Notes: a model not told the origin generated them from the letters alone. Numbered from the stretch's first letter, positions 46,101 through 57,844 are shown. The stretch is DNA of 64,000 nt from Lotus japonicus (GCF_012489685.1 NC_080041.1:25285780-25349779), one strand, 5' to 3'. Program-made: numbers and translations.

Positions 46101-48568
46101 ACTTCCTGTTGAACCGCTTTTCCCTTGTCTCCGCCCAAGCGCCGCCTGAGTTGTGAAACTGGCTTGACACTTGGATTCAATGCTAATCGATGACAGATGA
46201 AGTTTGGATCAACTCCGGGCATGTCCTTGCAGCTCCAAGCAAACAAATCTAAGTTCTCACCTAGCAACTTTGCCAGGCGCGTCTCCTGCTCGTCCGTCAA
46301 TCTGGTCCCAATCTTTAAAGTGCGATCGCCAAACTTTAGCGCCTTTGTTTCCTCAATTGGCGTGGGCCTGTTCACTCGCCCCTCGCCACGTGGGTCAAGA
46401 TTTTCATCCGAAGTTTCAATTTTATAACATCTGTGCCCAACCAACGCACTCTTCTTGCCATACAGGTTGAGGCAATTATTATAACATTCCCTCGCCAATT
46501 TCTGGTCAACCTTTAGTTTCCCAACCTCGCCGTTGCTTAGTAAATACTTGACCGCCAAGTGGGCTGTTGAAATTACAGCACAGAGGCGATTCAATGTATT
46601 TCGCCCAATGATGACATTATAAGATGCCACCACCTGGAGGACCAGATACCTTACCTTCAAAACTTTTGCACACTCATCTTCCCCAAATATTGTGTCCAGA
46701 TCAATGAATCCTCGCACCATTACTTGCTCTCCTGCAAAACCCACCAAGGTTCCCGCGTATGGAGTCAGATCATTGTCAGTCAGTCCCAACTTGTCAAATG
46801 CGTCACCATAGATAATATCAGCTGAACTACCCTGATCCAGTAGTACCCTTCTGACGTTGAAACTATTCAACCTTAATTGCACTACTACTAGGTCATCCTT
46901 GTGAGGTTTTATCCCCTCAAAGTCTGCCATCGAGATTGTTATGTCAGGGTGCACGAATCCGAAAGCAACTTCATGAACTGAATTAACTGCACGAACATGA
47001 CGTTTCCGCGCCGCATGGGTGTTGCAACCACCGCCAAATCCTCCAGCGATGGTGTTTAAGGTCCCTACGGGCGGTCCTGAGTGTTGAGCGAACGTGTCAT
47101 CAGCCCCTTTTGCGATGATAGCCGCTGATTCTTGCTTCTTCTTGCCCTTATTGTCCGTTCGCTCCTCCTCTCGCTTATCCGTTTTGTTGTGATCGCCATT
47201 GTTGCGCCACTGGCCTTGGCGATTTCCTCGATATCCTGCCCGAATCAACTTATCAATCTCCCGGTGCAAAGTCCAACAGTCGTCCGTGTCGTGCCCGACG
47301 GACCGATGGTACTCACACCACTTCTTAGGATTGGCGTCCCGGGGTTGATACTTTGGGGCCTCTGGCTCATCCACTAGATTTGCGTCCCTCGCCTCGCGGA
47401 GCATATCCGTTAAATCTGTGTTCATCACCATGTCAGCCTCCTCCCGCTGGCGATGAGACTTAGATTGCCAAGCTCGGCGTTGTTCATAATCATCGCGCCG
47501 TGGATACAACTGTTCCTTGGTTGGTTTCAATACCGCCTTCCCCTTATCTTGTCTTTGCTGCTTGCCATCCCCCTTATCTTCGCCATTCTTATCTTTTTTC
47601 GCGCGCTTGGGTGACGTGTCGCCTTTTTCCAGTTTCGCGCGCTTTCTTTTGAAAGCATCGTCCTCCTCGTCAAGAATATAAGTGCTAGCGCGAGCACGCA
47701 TCTCTTCCGTCGAACGTGCCGGCTTGCATGTCAACTTGCTGTTCAACCCTCCCGGTAACAAACCATTCTTGAATGCTAGAGCACAGGCTCGAGGCTCCTC
47801 GTCCTCTACCTTGACCGATGCAGCGCTGTACCTTGCCATGTACTCCTTCAGTGACTCTCCTTCTTGTTGGCGAATGTTGTATAGGTCATTGATCGTCACC
47901 GGCTGATTCTTATTCGCCGAGAATTGCACTAGAAACTTGGATGAGAAGTCTCTGAAATTCGAAATCGATCCGCGCGGCAAAGTTGTGAACCATGCCATCG
48001 CCGTCGATTTGAACGTCGATGGAAACATCCTGCACTTCACCGCATCTGATGCCACAATTATCACCATCTTCGTGTTGAAATACAGAAGATGATCCTTCGG
48101 ATCAGAATCTCCACTGTAAGAATCCAGAACTAACGTTTTCATATTATCTGGAATCGCCACACTCTCAACGTCCTCCGAGAACGGACGGAACTCAGCTACG
48201 GAATCCGCTTCTCTGCCTCCATCATCTTGTTGCTCGCGGCGGTAGAAATCCAACTGAGCTTGTAAATGCTCATTCCGCTGCTGGATGTCGCCAATGCTGC
48301 GCATCATACGGCGCCATTCCTCCTGCGTCACAGCCGGTTGTCGCTCCAGAGTAGGTGAATTCTCTAGTGAGCGTTCCGGAGATCCGATCTGCGAAGGCGA
48401 TGGAGGAGGTGGTGGTGATGGAGGAGGAGAAGGCGGCAAAGAAGCACGCGTAGCCTGTACTCTCGCTGTTCGCATCGGAGAATCTAAAACAACTCGCTGA
48501 GGTCGCCGAGGCGGCGAGGTTCGCCGTCGCACCGGCGAATGATGTTGCTTCCTGCGTCGAGTCTCCAT
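43172..48568 (-). CDS. gag-pol polyprotein of Tat element 3 (one in-frame TAG)
   Basis: One frame runs from METRRRKQ (48568) to LRYYYS-stop (43172), interrupted only by a TAG at 45565-45563. Upstream part (1001 codons): Pro-rich N-terminus, gag (AWFTTLPRGSISNFRDF), zinc knuckle WCEYHRSVGHDTDDC (about residue 417, CHHC type), protease LLDQGSSADIIYGD (about 576, Gln in place of the usual Thr/Ser), RT from KKANGKWRMCVDYTDLN (about 848) with YVDD (about 954). Downstream part (789 codons): RT end, RNase H (FVDGSSNSSGSGAG), integrase HHCC zinc finger, catalytic D-D-E (WGVDLVG, VSDNGTQF, ESANR) and a GPY-type tail (NWEGPYRI). It provides particle, protease, cDNA synthesis and integration. All catalytic residues I can check are present. 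Confidence 0.93.
45561..45583 (-). repeat. Telomere-like (TTTAGGG)n tract inside pol
   Basis: The plus strand reads three CCCTAAA units plus CC, and the minus strand GGTTTAGGG repeats. It sits between CSFG and GKFLGF of RT; element 4 has IQS there. The tract keeps the frame but contributes the only stop codon (TAG). Confidence 0.95.
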
Positions 48569-48734
48569 CTAGACCAGGAATGACACAAATTTGATCGTAA
48601 AACAAGCACCGATCACAGAATCAAACCAAGAAAAACTTTAGAATCACTGAATCGTAACCAGAAATCGCCTCTTTGCACAATCAGTCCACGTGAATGGGAA
48701 TAGAAAGTTTATGGTCCCCACAGACGGCGCCAAA

Positions 48735-49019
48735 TGTTCTAGGAACGAACATTGAAGGAAGGGATAGTACCTAGAGAGTGGAGGAATGTGCTAAAGAGAG
48801 AATGAGAATGAGAGAGAGAATGCTGAATTTCATGTGTTATTTCATCAAATGAGCAAAAAAAGTCCCTTACAATTGATGTTCACCTCCTATTTATAGAACT
48901 TGGGTACTACCTATTGGGCCCATTGGGCCCCTGAAGTTGAGGCTCAACTTAAGGCCAGGCTCCCGCCCTTGGGCGGGCCGAACCCTGGGCGTCGCCCCTC
49001 TAGGGGCTCGCCCAGTCCA
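48735..49019 (-). repeat. 5' LTR of Tat element 3
   Basis: It is 285 bp and colinear with 38467-38751. A minus-strand TATA box CTATAAATAGGAGG lies near 48887-48900. The PBS follows from 48732 downward. Confidence 0.93.
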
Positions 49020-49620
49020 CTGTGTTAGCCTGTTTTCTAGTACCATAAAATATGATTTTGTAATTATGGTTTTTAGTTCAATAACTTGAAACTTTATCAC
49101 CATCACCATCCACCGCCACCACCCAACATAGTCACCACCACCGCCACCACCACCTTCAACGCCACCACCATCAACACCACCACCGACCTCCATCGCTACC
49201 ACCTCCACTTGCATCATCCACTAATTCCACCGTCGCAACAATTAGCATGCACTACTACTACCACCCTCGCACACCACCACCACCTCCACCACTCTTCACC
49301 ATTGTCACCTGCGCCGCCACCACCACCTCCACCACCCTCTAACACAAGCGCTTACACCTCCACCACCGCCACAATAGCCACTACCACCACGTCGCTGCCA
49401 CCACCATCATTGTCATGACCACCGGGTAAAATCCTCCCTCAACCACCACAACCACCTCCATTGTCACCACCAACGCCACTGGTGTTGGAACCACCACCAG
49501 CACTACCACCTCCAATGGCGTCACCACCCCCACCATTTCCACTACCATTACCTCTATCACCACCGCCACCCTACTCTACCATGACCGTCATTGTCACTGC
49601 CACTAGGTAACATTGAGGCT

Positions 49621-50995
49621 CATCCCTAGTACCTGACTCATCCATTATAATTTCGCAGCTACCACTCAAGGTTGTCAACAACTTTTTTTAAACTAAAAAA
49701 CTCGAAACATAAAGCCCAAAATTTTCATTATCAGCCATTCTTTTTACTTTAATTTATTTCTCAATTATCCTTACTCTCATATCTCATGAACAATAACTAT
49801 GAGCTTTTAGTCAGGGTTGAGTACATGGGAAGGCCAATTAGAAAATTTCCAAAGGCGTCCAAAAATATTAAGGCCCTAAAAAAATAGTATGTATACTACT
49901 AAAACTTAAGAGAGTTAATAAAACAATGAAAAATTACGTAATATTAATGACAACATAGGAAATGCAACGAGAGAACTTAGAAGCGCAACATGAGAAGTGA
50001 AACTTTGGAAGTTAGTAGTAGTACTAGTATTTGTATGAGCAAATTTATATTTTTCAAAAAATAAGTAAATAAAATATCTGTTATTTGACATTCTCAAAAT
50101 TCAAAAATTAATTTGTGTTACTCATTAGGGCTAGTTTTTTTTTTTATGACTTACGTATCTGTAGTATTGTATAAGTTTGTTCTTCACAGACTTCACTCAT
50201 TGTTTATTCTCTAGAAAAAAAATTTATTTTCTACGTTGAAGTGAATTATCAAATGAGATATTTTAATCAAAATGTTGCAAAATCCCACATTGTTTCATTC
50301 ATTGCGTTTATGGTTCTATTGTTCATATTCTTTTATTTATTTTGCAGTATAAAACTCTTATAAATGATTTCTCATCTCAAAATACTAAAAGATTAATATA
50401 AAAATTCATAATTTATACGATATATCATATCTCTTTAAGATTTTTGTCAAAACAAAATCACTTTAACATTTTTACCTTAGACCTCTAAAATCTCTATACA
50501 TGGCCCTGCTTTTAGCAGTGTATTTAAAACCTAAACTAGGGAGTAGAGTCCTCTCCTCAAGTAATTATTTGTTTAAAAAATCATTATACATTGGTTTCTT
50601 GAAGTCACGTGATAAATTTCTTACTTTCTCCTCTACATTTTCCCCGCTTATATTCTTCACAGATCTCTAATTTTTTTAGCTTTTACTGAGTGAGCTCCTT
50701 TCAAGTTTCATGATTTGCAAATCAACCCCATATGTCCAATTCACTAATTAACTATCTTGATTGCATTTGTAATGCTCAAGGTTTGAAGTGAGGATAAAAT
50801 TGAATAAAAGGTCTAATGACTGCCTGATTACATTTACCTTTCGTTGTTGTTAGGCTGATTTATCAAAAGATTACACAAAAGATCCAATAAAAAGAATAAA
50901 ACTTTGTAATGCTCCTCTTTATTTGATGATCACAAACTTTTTAAAGCTTTATTTTGTTTTCGGTCAACAACTTTCTTTTTTTTTTTGGTCAATGG
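49621..50995. other. AT-rich intergenic stretch
   Basis: No gene is seen. From about 50604 the sequence (AGTCACGTGATAA onward) is homologous to the region downstream of GH5 copy A beginning near 24648, so the last 390 bp belong to the duplicated GH5 block. The rest shows no structure I can defend. Confidence 0.6.
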
Positions 50996-53900
50996 TCAAC
51001 AACTTTCTAAAGCTTGATATAACCATTTTTTTATCATCCACTCCATACTCCAGTGATTGATGGAATTTTTATAACTCCAATAAGCCCATCCAAATGTTGC
51101 TTGCCCAAAAACATCTAACTGGGCCTTGGCGAATCTTTGTAACTCTTCTTTGGTTCCCCCATCGAGTTTCCACTCAGCAACCCATTCACCTTGAATTGAA
51201 ATTAATGTGGTTGAAAACAAGAATTTAAATCAGTACTGAACACATTTAAATTAAATGAATAACATAAATTCTAAAATAAAGTGCAGAGTAAAATTTCATG
51301 AACTAATTAAAATATTTGTATTCAAAAGGATAAAGAAAGGTCATTTGGAACCTCACCTACAAATACCAGAGGACCATTTGAAGCTGTAACAGAATTCAAG
51401 TCCGATTGACGGCCGCTGTAAATGAAATCAATGTTCTGCTGGGCATTCAAGGTTTTAAAAAAATCTTCAAAAAGGCTGTAGTAGTGAACATCTATCACAG
51501 ATCGTGTAAGGTCATTGGCAACATTGAAGAATTCTTTAGGGTCTGAGGTACCTAGCCTATTTGAAAACACAACATAAGCTGTGGAGGAGTGTTTGCGCAC
51601 TGCTTCATATCCAGCCTTGTAGTACTTGTTTAGGCTCTCTAGAGTGGCACCAGGTGAGCGAGGCTCATTTAAAAGTTCAACTGCGTAAAGGCTTGGTCTG
51701 TTTTAATACCTATATACAACAATAACAATATAGAATATTGATTATATAATGCAAATACCAATGGTTTTAAATTTTCGTTTGTAACCGCTGCCATCATGAT
51801 ATCAAAGTTTTTCATGACTTCTGCAACATCTAGGTCTCCCAATCTTTATGTTTTCTCCGCGATGTACATGTAGAAAATTTCATATCCCCTCCAACAAATA
51901 CTTTACATTTCCCTAGTCAATCTCAAAACCTGAGGGTTAAGTACCTTGGGTAGCTCAGGGCTTAGATGAAGTCTGAGAAGGTGAAGTACTCGTTGAAGGG
52001 CATGAAATGTCCTACATATACATGGTAGGAAATATGCATCCCAATTTTAAAAGGTGTGACGCGTGATCTCAATTACAATTTGAAACAATAATGTTTCCAT
52101 TTACATTTAAAACATGAAAGTGATATTTAATTATAAAAGTGTTCCATATGTAATATAAACCTGGCAGTTAGGAAGTCTATAATTTGAACAGTTTGTTGGA
52201 TGGTTTCATCTGATCCCCATTCTTGTGAACCATCTCTTGAAGAGCTATGCTCAAAGCCATTTTGAGAAGCAGGTGCAGCATGAAGATTTATAATGATTTT
52301 CAATCTATATTTCCTGCCACCAGATTAATAATATATAAATATCGTTTCAGTTTCAATACCAACTAAGCCCCTTTAATTTCAGAATCTAGCTAAAGCCACA
52401 TAAATTCTAGAAAATAAAGTTTATGAACTCGCTCTGCCCACGAGAAGGCATTGTCAAGTGTGTTCAAGGAACCCCCAACATAAGGCCATGGTGGAGTTGG
52501 ATCACTTGCTATCCACCAACCAACGAGAATTCTAACAGCATTTAATCCATTATTTGCTATGAACATGAAATCCTCTTCCACAATATAAGTGCTCCAATGT
52601 TCCTGAAATAAACTCATAGCATCAAACATTCACATATCAACGTGTAGACAATACATCTAGAAGTTAAGGTCCCTTGTTTAGCCAATACAAGTCTTTGGAC
52701 CGAAACACTATTTGGCATCCAGGATATACAACAGGTTCGTGTAAGAGTTGGAATCGGGTCTGGTGCGCTATTTAGTGTCAATTACTTTTATAATTATCTG
52801 TCGTTTTTTACTGCAATGAAAAATCTTTTTTTTATCAAGAATTAAAATCAAATACACTTACAAAATTAGAGATTAATTTAACAATTAACTATTTTTTATA
52901 TATTTCATGAAAGGTTATCATACTCTATTAGAAAGTATTTAAGATGCGACTAACTCTCTTAATAGATATTTTTACACAAGACTCAAAGCAAAACGAATGT
53001 ATATGTATGTACATGAGAAGAACTCAAAATATTATGAGTTTAATGGATATGCACTGACAGTGTAAAATAGTTTTACACAGACATTCAATTGAATTCCGCC
53101 AAATCAGAAAATATGTTATTCTTTTAATTAAAATTAAAGTCAGATGTAATTATCTCTCTTATGTGGCATGCTTTGATTGAATGACTGTGTAAAACTATTT
53201 TACACTGTCAGTGCATATCCATTAAACTCAAATATTATTATACGTAAGAAATGTTAACGAGTACTCTTAAACTTTATTTTTCAAAGATTCGACTATAAAA
53301 GGTAAGCTTCTTTTGAAGAATTATTAGATTAGATAAGAGCAAGCACATTTGATATGACTTCAAACTCATGCTACCAACTTGACCTGCAACTTGCTGGTCA
53401 ATTCTTTGGCATCGTATTATTATTTAATGTTACCTTCATTATTTGCGGTGCTTCTATTGGCCCATAACCATTTGTGAGTTGGAATTCTCCTTGCAACCCT
53501 CCAGTAATTTTCATTTCAAAAACAGTTGGGTCATCTTCTCGCCATCCGCTAACATGTGATACATCAGCAGTCACCAGCACCTCTGTTTTTGCCTATAAAT
53601 CAGTACCACCCAATCAACATTTTTTATACAGCCAAGTGGGTACATAATTAAATCACATTTACATATTAATCATTGTTAAGTGTTAACAATGACTAATTGG
53701 ATTGTGCAGTATGAGTTGGTTAATCACACGTATTCGAGCTAAGAACATTCATAACTTGACGAACATTCATAACATTCGTAGAAGTATTTTTTATTCACCA
53801 AAGTCGAAATTGAGATTTTCCCGAAATGAAACATGAAATAAAACATGTACTACTTGAACCAATCATTCGTTTGTAAGCAGAGAATTTACCTGCAAGAAGT

Positions 53901-54520
53901 ATCCATTTAATGCTTTGATTCTAACACGGTTTGAATTGTCACTTTCCTTAATGATATTAAACACTGCAGAATCAGTGGGAGTGTTGGTCACAGCAACAGC
54001 GTTAATCCCATCTAACCCCACAAACTGCTGGCTGAACACCTTGAATCTGAATGCAGATTCGTTTATCCTCCACAACTACACAAAAGGACATTAACATCCA
54101 ACATCACTCTTTTTCACACAAATTAAATTAGCTTCAATTGATGAATAAAAATCGATCACTCACAGAAAATGTTTCCCAACCCGAAGGGGTGTCGCGATTG
54201 GCAACAAGGTTTGTTCCTCCACCAGACTCTGCACAGAGATATTTCCTTGTTGTCACAGACTTGAATTGAAGGCCAGTTCCATCCTACAAAAAGAATGACC
54301 ATGTATTATGTTATGTCTGTGAAGAGGGCTATATATGAATTTAAAATAAGAAAGCATAAAATTAATTGAAATGCAATTTAATTTGTTATATATATAGATA
54401 TTTACTGACCAATAATTCTTTATTTGGAATTCCATCGAATAGAGAAGGTTTCATCCATCCTTCAGTAACCAGCCAGCCACCAAGATTAACTGCTTTCACT
54501 CGAACTTGGGAACTTGTCAT
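50996..54520 (-). pseudogene. GH5 gene copy B (decaying duplicate)
   Basis: All eight exons of copy A are recognisable (54520-54410, 54283-54164, 54075-53890, 53592-53434, 52602-52433, 52313-52161, 51709-51357, 51189-50996) with the same phases. Damage: (1) exon 1 starts MTSSQVRVKAVNLGG, so the signal peptide is deleted; (2) the intron 5 donor is GC, not GT; (3) exon 6 changes DLHAAPGSQNG to NLHAAPASQNG; (4) exon 7 has a TAA at 51705-51703, two codons after the acceptor; (5) one extra A in exon 8 shifts the frame, replacing NGYIKF by KWLYQALESC. The catalytic LLNEP and the nucleophile E of VGEW remain. An AG 12 bp into exon 7 could remove the stop in frame. Probably a pseudogene, possibly still transcribed. 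Confidence 0.87.
53036..53229. mobile_element. MITE with Mutator-type target duplication in intron 4 of copy B
   Basis: The 194-bp element has about 44-bp terminal inverted repeats beginning GAGTTTAATGGATATGCACT and containing GACAGTGTAAAATAGTTTTACAC. The 9-bp target duplication AAATATTAT is perfect (53027-53035, 53230-53238). It contributes to the greater length of intron 4 in copy B (831 bp against 377 bp in copy A). No coding capacity. Confidence 0.92.
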
Positions 54521-54579
54521 GTTTAGTTGTCTTTGATCTTTGATCGATCACATCTCATCCTCTGAATGCAGACGACCAA

Positions 54580-54586
54580 TTTATAT
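54580..54586 (-). promoter_or_regulatory. Probable TATA box of GH5 copy B
   Basis: CTATATAAATTGG on the minus strand lies about 60 bp before the ATG, the same distance as in copy A. The sequence between TATA and ATG is largely different from copy A. Confidence 0.5.
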
Positions 54587-54795
54587 AGAAGCTTAAATAT
54601 GTGTTTAGTCAATTAGTATACCAAAGAAACATAAAAAAGTTCAGACCACTTGTAGCAAATTGTGTTAAAATATGTGTTTGGACCAACCCATGTGAACCCA
54701 GTGGTTGAAAGCGGCAATAAATAAATAATACGAAATAGGCTGGTGCTTATAAAAAAAAACGAAATAGGCTGGTATAAGCATGTGAACCCACTAGT

Positions 54796-55140
54796 ATTTT
54801 CTATAAGCCAAATTTGTATTAAAACTTGGAGTACAATGGGTACTCCAACCCAAGAAGGAAATGATGAAACAAAACAAGAGAACAAGAACATAAGGTGAAA
54901 CAAAACAAATGGCAGTAAAAACCAGAAAAAATCCAACACCCTTTGATATACTTCATGCAGCACCCTCTGACACCAAAGCCATATGCAAACCTAGCTAGCA
55001 AATACACCTCATGATCCACCCAAAGGCTTGACACCCCCACACAAAGTAACAGTGGGGTCTCAAACCTCATTCTTGCAATCTATCACCCTCGTAGAAAAGC
55101 CATCGGAAGACAGAGCACACTTGGCAATAAAGACTTCACT
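54796..55140 (-). mobile_element. Probable 3' end of a 5'-truncated LINE
   Basis: The minus strand has a TTCTGG/TTTTTGCTGCC..CTTGTTTTGTTTC-rich stretch followed by GGAGTACCCATTGTACTCC and TTTTAATACAAATTTGGCTTAT, an arrangement I know from 3' untranslated ends of plant L1-type LINEs. No RT is left, and the A-tail and target duplication are not clear. Hydrophobic minus-strand frames here are by-products of the T-rich sequence. Confidence 0.35.
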
Positions 55141-55149
55141 CAATTGCAG

Positions 55150-55820
55150 CTCGTAAAAGAAAGGCTGGTAAAATACTCTTTTTACTTTTAAGGATACACT
55201 CCGATACATCTATCTATAGTAATTGATTTATTTTTTGAAAAATTAACATAGATCTCTCACTTGTTAAAAAAATATTTTGACTTTTCAAAAATTAAACCAA
55301 TCGTTATGAGTGTAACAACTAATGTCACTAAAAGAGTGTGTTGCTAATATTTACCGATCAATATTCTCTTTATTCCATAAAAATTGTTGTTTAAGATTGT
55401 GGTGCAAAGATTAAGATAACAATTAATGATAGTACAATAAAGTTGCTAAAATACCCTTATTTAGTTTTACTAATATCATGTGTATCTATTAAATTCTATT
55501 TTTTTTTTGAAACTAATAAATTCTATATTTTTTTTTTGTTACTAATAAACTCTATGTTATGTTAGATAGAGAAGAATGTAGTTGATAGATAATAGTCGTG
55601 ATTGATTTTTTTTTGAACTAGTTGTTATTGGTTAATATGAAAGGTGATAAGTGAGAGAGAAAAAATTAAATGGAGTATAGGTGAAAAAAATTAGAAAAAA
55701 TATCTTGATTTTGTAAAACAACAAACATTTTGAAAAACATGAAGACTAAAATAACAATCTTTGTGGGATGGAGGGAGTGATTTCCAAAACCACAAGCTAT
55801 AATCAAATTCAAAGTTGAAG
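55150..55820. other. AT-rich spacer with poly-T tracts
   Basis: No gene. Two TAATAAA.TCTAT..TTTTTTTTTT units occur in tandem near 55490-55555. Confidence 0.5.
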
Positions 55821-57345
55821 AAAAAATAGAATATTCATTAATAAGATCCAAACGATAGTTGATGATAGACGATGAACTGAATCGTTTGGCGCAGCAGATA
55901 AGCAAGAGTAAATGAAAAAGACAATGACACACAAGCTTTTATATTGGTTCACCCCCAGAACGATAGGGTTACATCCTGTCCTCGACGTTTACCGCGATTT
56001 TACTAAGGGTGAGTTCTAAGGACTCCTCCTTACAGGTATTATTCAGTTTGCCTCCTCAAGTCAGAGTATTTCTTAGCAACTGTCTATCCAGGCATTGAGT
56101 ATTATAGCCTCTCCAGGCAAGTATTATTTCAGAACTACCTCTCCGAGCATTGATACTCTTAAAGCCGCTCCAGGCTAAATATTATTTCAGAACTGCCTCT
56201 TGAGGCATTGAGTACTCTTAAAGCCTCTCCAGGTTAAGTATTATTTCAGAACTCTCTCTCAAGGCATTGAGTATTTTTTGTCCCTGCCTCTCCAAGCATA
56301 TGAGTATTCTTTTGTCACTGCCTCTCCAGGCATTGAGTAGTCTTAACGTCTCTCCAGGCCTCGAGTATTCTTTTGCCACTGCCTCTCCAGGCATTGAGTA
56401 TTATTTTGCCCATGCCTCTCCAAGCACAAGTATTCTAAAGACTCCTCCTACCAAGTATTATCAGGACTCCTCCTAACAAGTTTTATTAGGACTTCTCCTT
56501 ACAAGTATAAAGAACTCTTCCTTACAAGTATAAAGAACTTCTCCTTACAAGTATAAATGACTTCTCCTAAATGATCTTTTTCAAGACCATTTCTACTACT
56601 TTACAATCTCTTTTGAATAAGAGGAATAGTAGTAAAATGAAGCACTAAGAACTATAAAGTATTGTAGAATTACTTTATGTTCTTTTAAAACAAGAATGAA
56701 ATAAAAAGATAAATCTCCTAAGTGTGATTCTCCTTGTTGCTGAGGCTGATGATGCTATCTTCTTCTAAGCTCAGACCTCTAGACATTTCTTTAGACGATA
56801 AGAATATGTTCTTGAGAGCACGTTTGGAAATCCTGAACTGGGTTAGGATACTTTGATTGAATCCCAATTTAGATTTCTAAAAGTCTGGTGTTTGGACTTG
56901 CAAAAAATCAATTTGTGAAATCTTCAAGACTTTGTATTTATAGCTCCTGATCTTCTGTGAGTAGAGATTTGGCCGTTGGATGGTATTCACATAAATTATG
57001 ACCATTACATCGAATTGTGCTGAAGTCCATAAACGTGTTGAATTGGTACAACTCAATGCAGGCCTATTGCTTTGGAAATTGCAATTTGTTTAGCATAGGT
57101 CGGAGCTACTATCCGTTGAGATAACCAAAATGCTCTTTGATAGATGGAGCGTTGTGCCTTCAGCCTTGGTTACGGCACCGTGTTAGATCACGTGCTGCTG
57201 CAGATGTTGAGACTTCTCTGATACGCTTCCTTGTGGATTTTCTTCATTCATACGATGGTGTATAATCCACTAATGAGGTAGCTTGATTCCAGTGAGTTAC
57301 TTCGTCTCTTCACCTTTCAACGGATGTCTTTCTTTCTCCCCTTTT
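55820..57345 (-). mobile_element. Probable Ty1/copia SIRE-like 3' LTR remnant
   Basis: The minus strand has CAAAAAGGGGAGAAAG near 57345-57330, like the purine tract before SIRE-type 3' LTRs. Downstream, GGGTGAACCAATATAAAAGC near 55957-55938 gives a TATA box in the setting typical of such LTRs. Between them are two minisatellite families (GCCTCTCCAGGCATTGAGTA near 56090-56410, CTCCTTACAAGTATAAA near 56500-56560). LTR ends and the 5' partner are not found, so identity is tentative. Confidence 0.35.
56090..56570. repeat. Degenerate minisatellites
   Basis: About eight units of CCTCTCCAGGCATTGAGTATT type with 50-60 bp spacing are followed by five to six units of CTTCTCCTTACAAGTATAA type with roughly 25-bp spacing. 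Confidence 0.8.
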
Positions 57346-57560
57346 TGACTTGGTTGTAGGCAAAATGACTTTAAGTTTTTTCCTTAGGAGATGGATGAAC
57401 TGATGATGTCAGGATGAGGAACAGTCGGCACAGATGATGGACTTCATCTCATTCCTAGACAGATAAGGGAAAACTCAAGATCTGAATATTATGATGATTT
57501 ACCTTGATCATTATGCATATTTGATGGTTGCTTGAAACTTTAAACTTTGACCTCTCTCTC

Positions 57561-57836
57561 TTAGGTGTTGTCAGAGATATTTTGCATATTGACATGATGT
57601 TTCCTTTCTCTGAACACAGCTTCTTCTGATTGGCCAACTTGAGTTGGACAATTGATTTTCCTTTGCAAGTTGTCTTTTCTTTCTTCTAGAGACGATCGTT
57701 CCTTGAGACAATTCTGCTCTTCTTTTGGAAGGTCTTCTGATTTTCTACTGACGGTTCTTCTTTCAATTAACTTTCTGATGTCTGCTGTCTTGTCTTCTTT
57801 TTCTCTTTGCTCAAAATCTTTCAGTTGAAGAATCAT
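57561..57836 (-). pseudogene. Coiled-coil-like 91-codon frame, probable element relic
   Basis: A Glu/Lys/Arg-rich frame (QREKEDKTADIRKLIERR..) ends 215 bp before the candidate purine tract at 57345. In SIRE-type copia elements an envelope-like ORF with coiled coils sits upstream of the 3' LTR, which would fit, but the match is by composition and place only. I do not recognise the sequence itself. Confidence 0.25.
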
Positions 57837-57844
57837 ATCTCTTT

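Larger units (their letters stand above)
38467..49019 (-). mobile_element. Tat-lineage Ty3/gypsy element 3 (nearly full length, 10.55 kb)
   Basis: LTRs at 48735-49019 (5', minus) and 38467-38751 (3') are both 285 bp and near-identical. The target duplication CTGTG is perfect (38462-38466, 49020-49024). The minus strand carries the PBS (from 48732 downward, TGGCGCCGTCTG), gag-pol (48568-43172) and then, on the plus strand, the antisense gene (39626-42236). It is the most complete reference for the family here, lacking only an unbroken reading frame: one TAG in pol and one frameshift in the antisense gene. Confidence 0.95.
38220..49620. repeat. ACC-rich unit, copy 2 (38220-38466 and 49025-49620), split by element 3
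   Basis: It aligns with copy 1 from CTATAATGTTATTTGTAA through the TTAGGGTCGTTTGGG segment. After element 3 it continues with CCATAAAATATGATTTTGTAA and the ACC-rich block. The unit length before insertion was about 0.8 kb in both copies. Confidence 0.75.

Noticed and set aside
54613..55070. Hydrophobic minus-strand frames as membrane proteins
   Set aside because: They are translations of the T/C-rich putative LINE 3' end; the open frames overlap in two phases.
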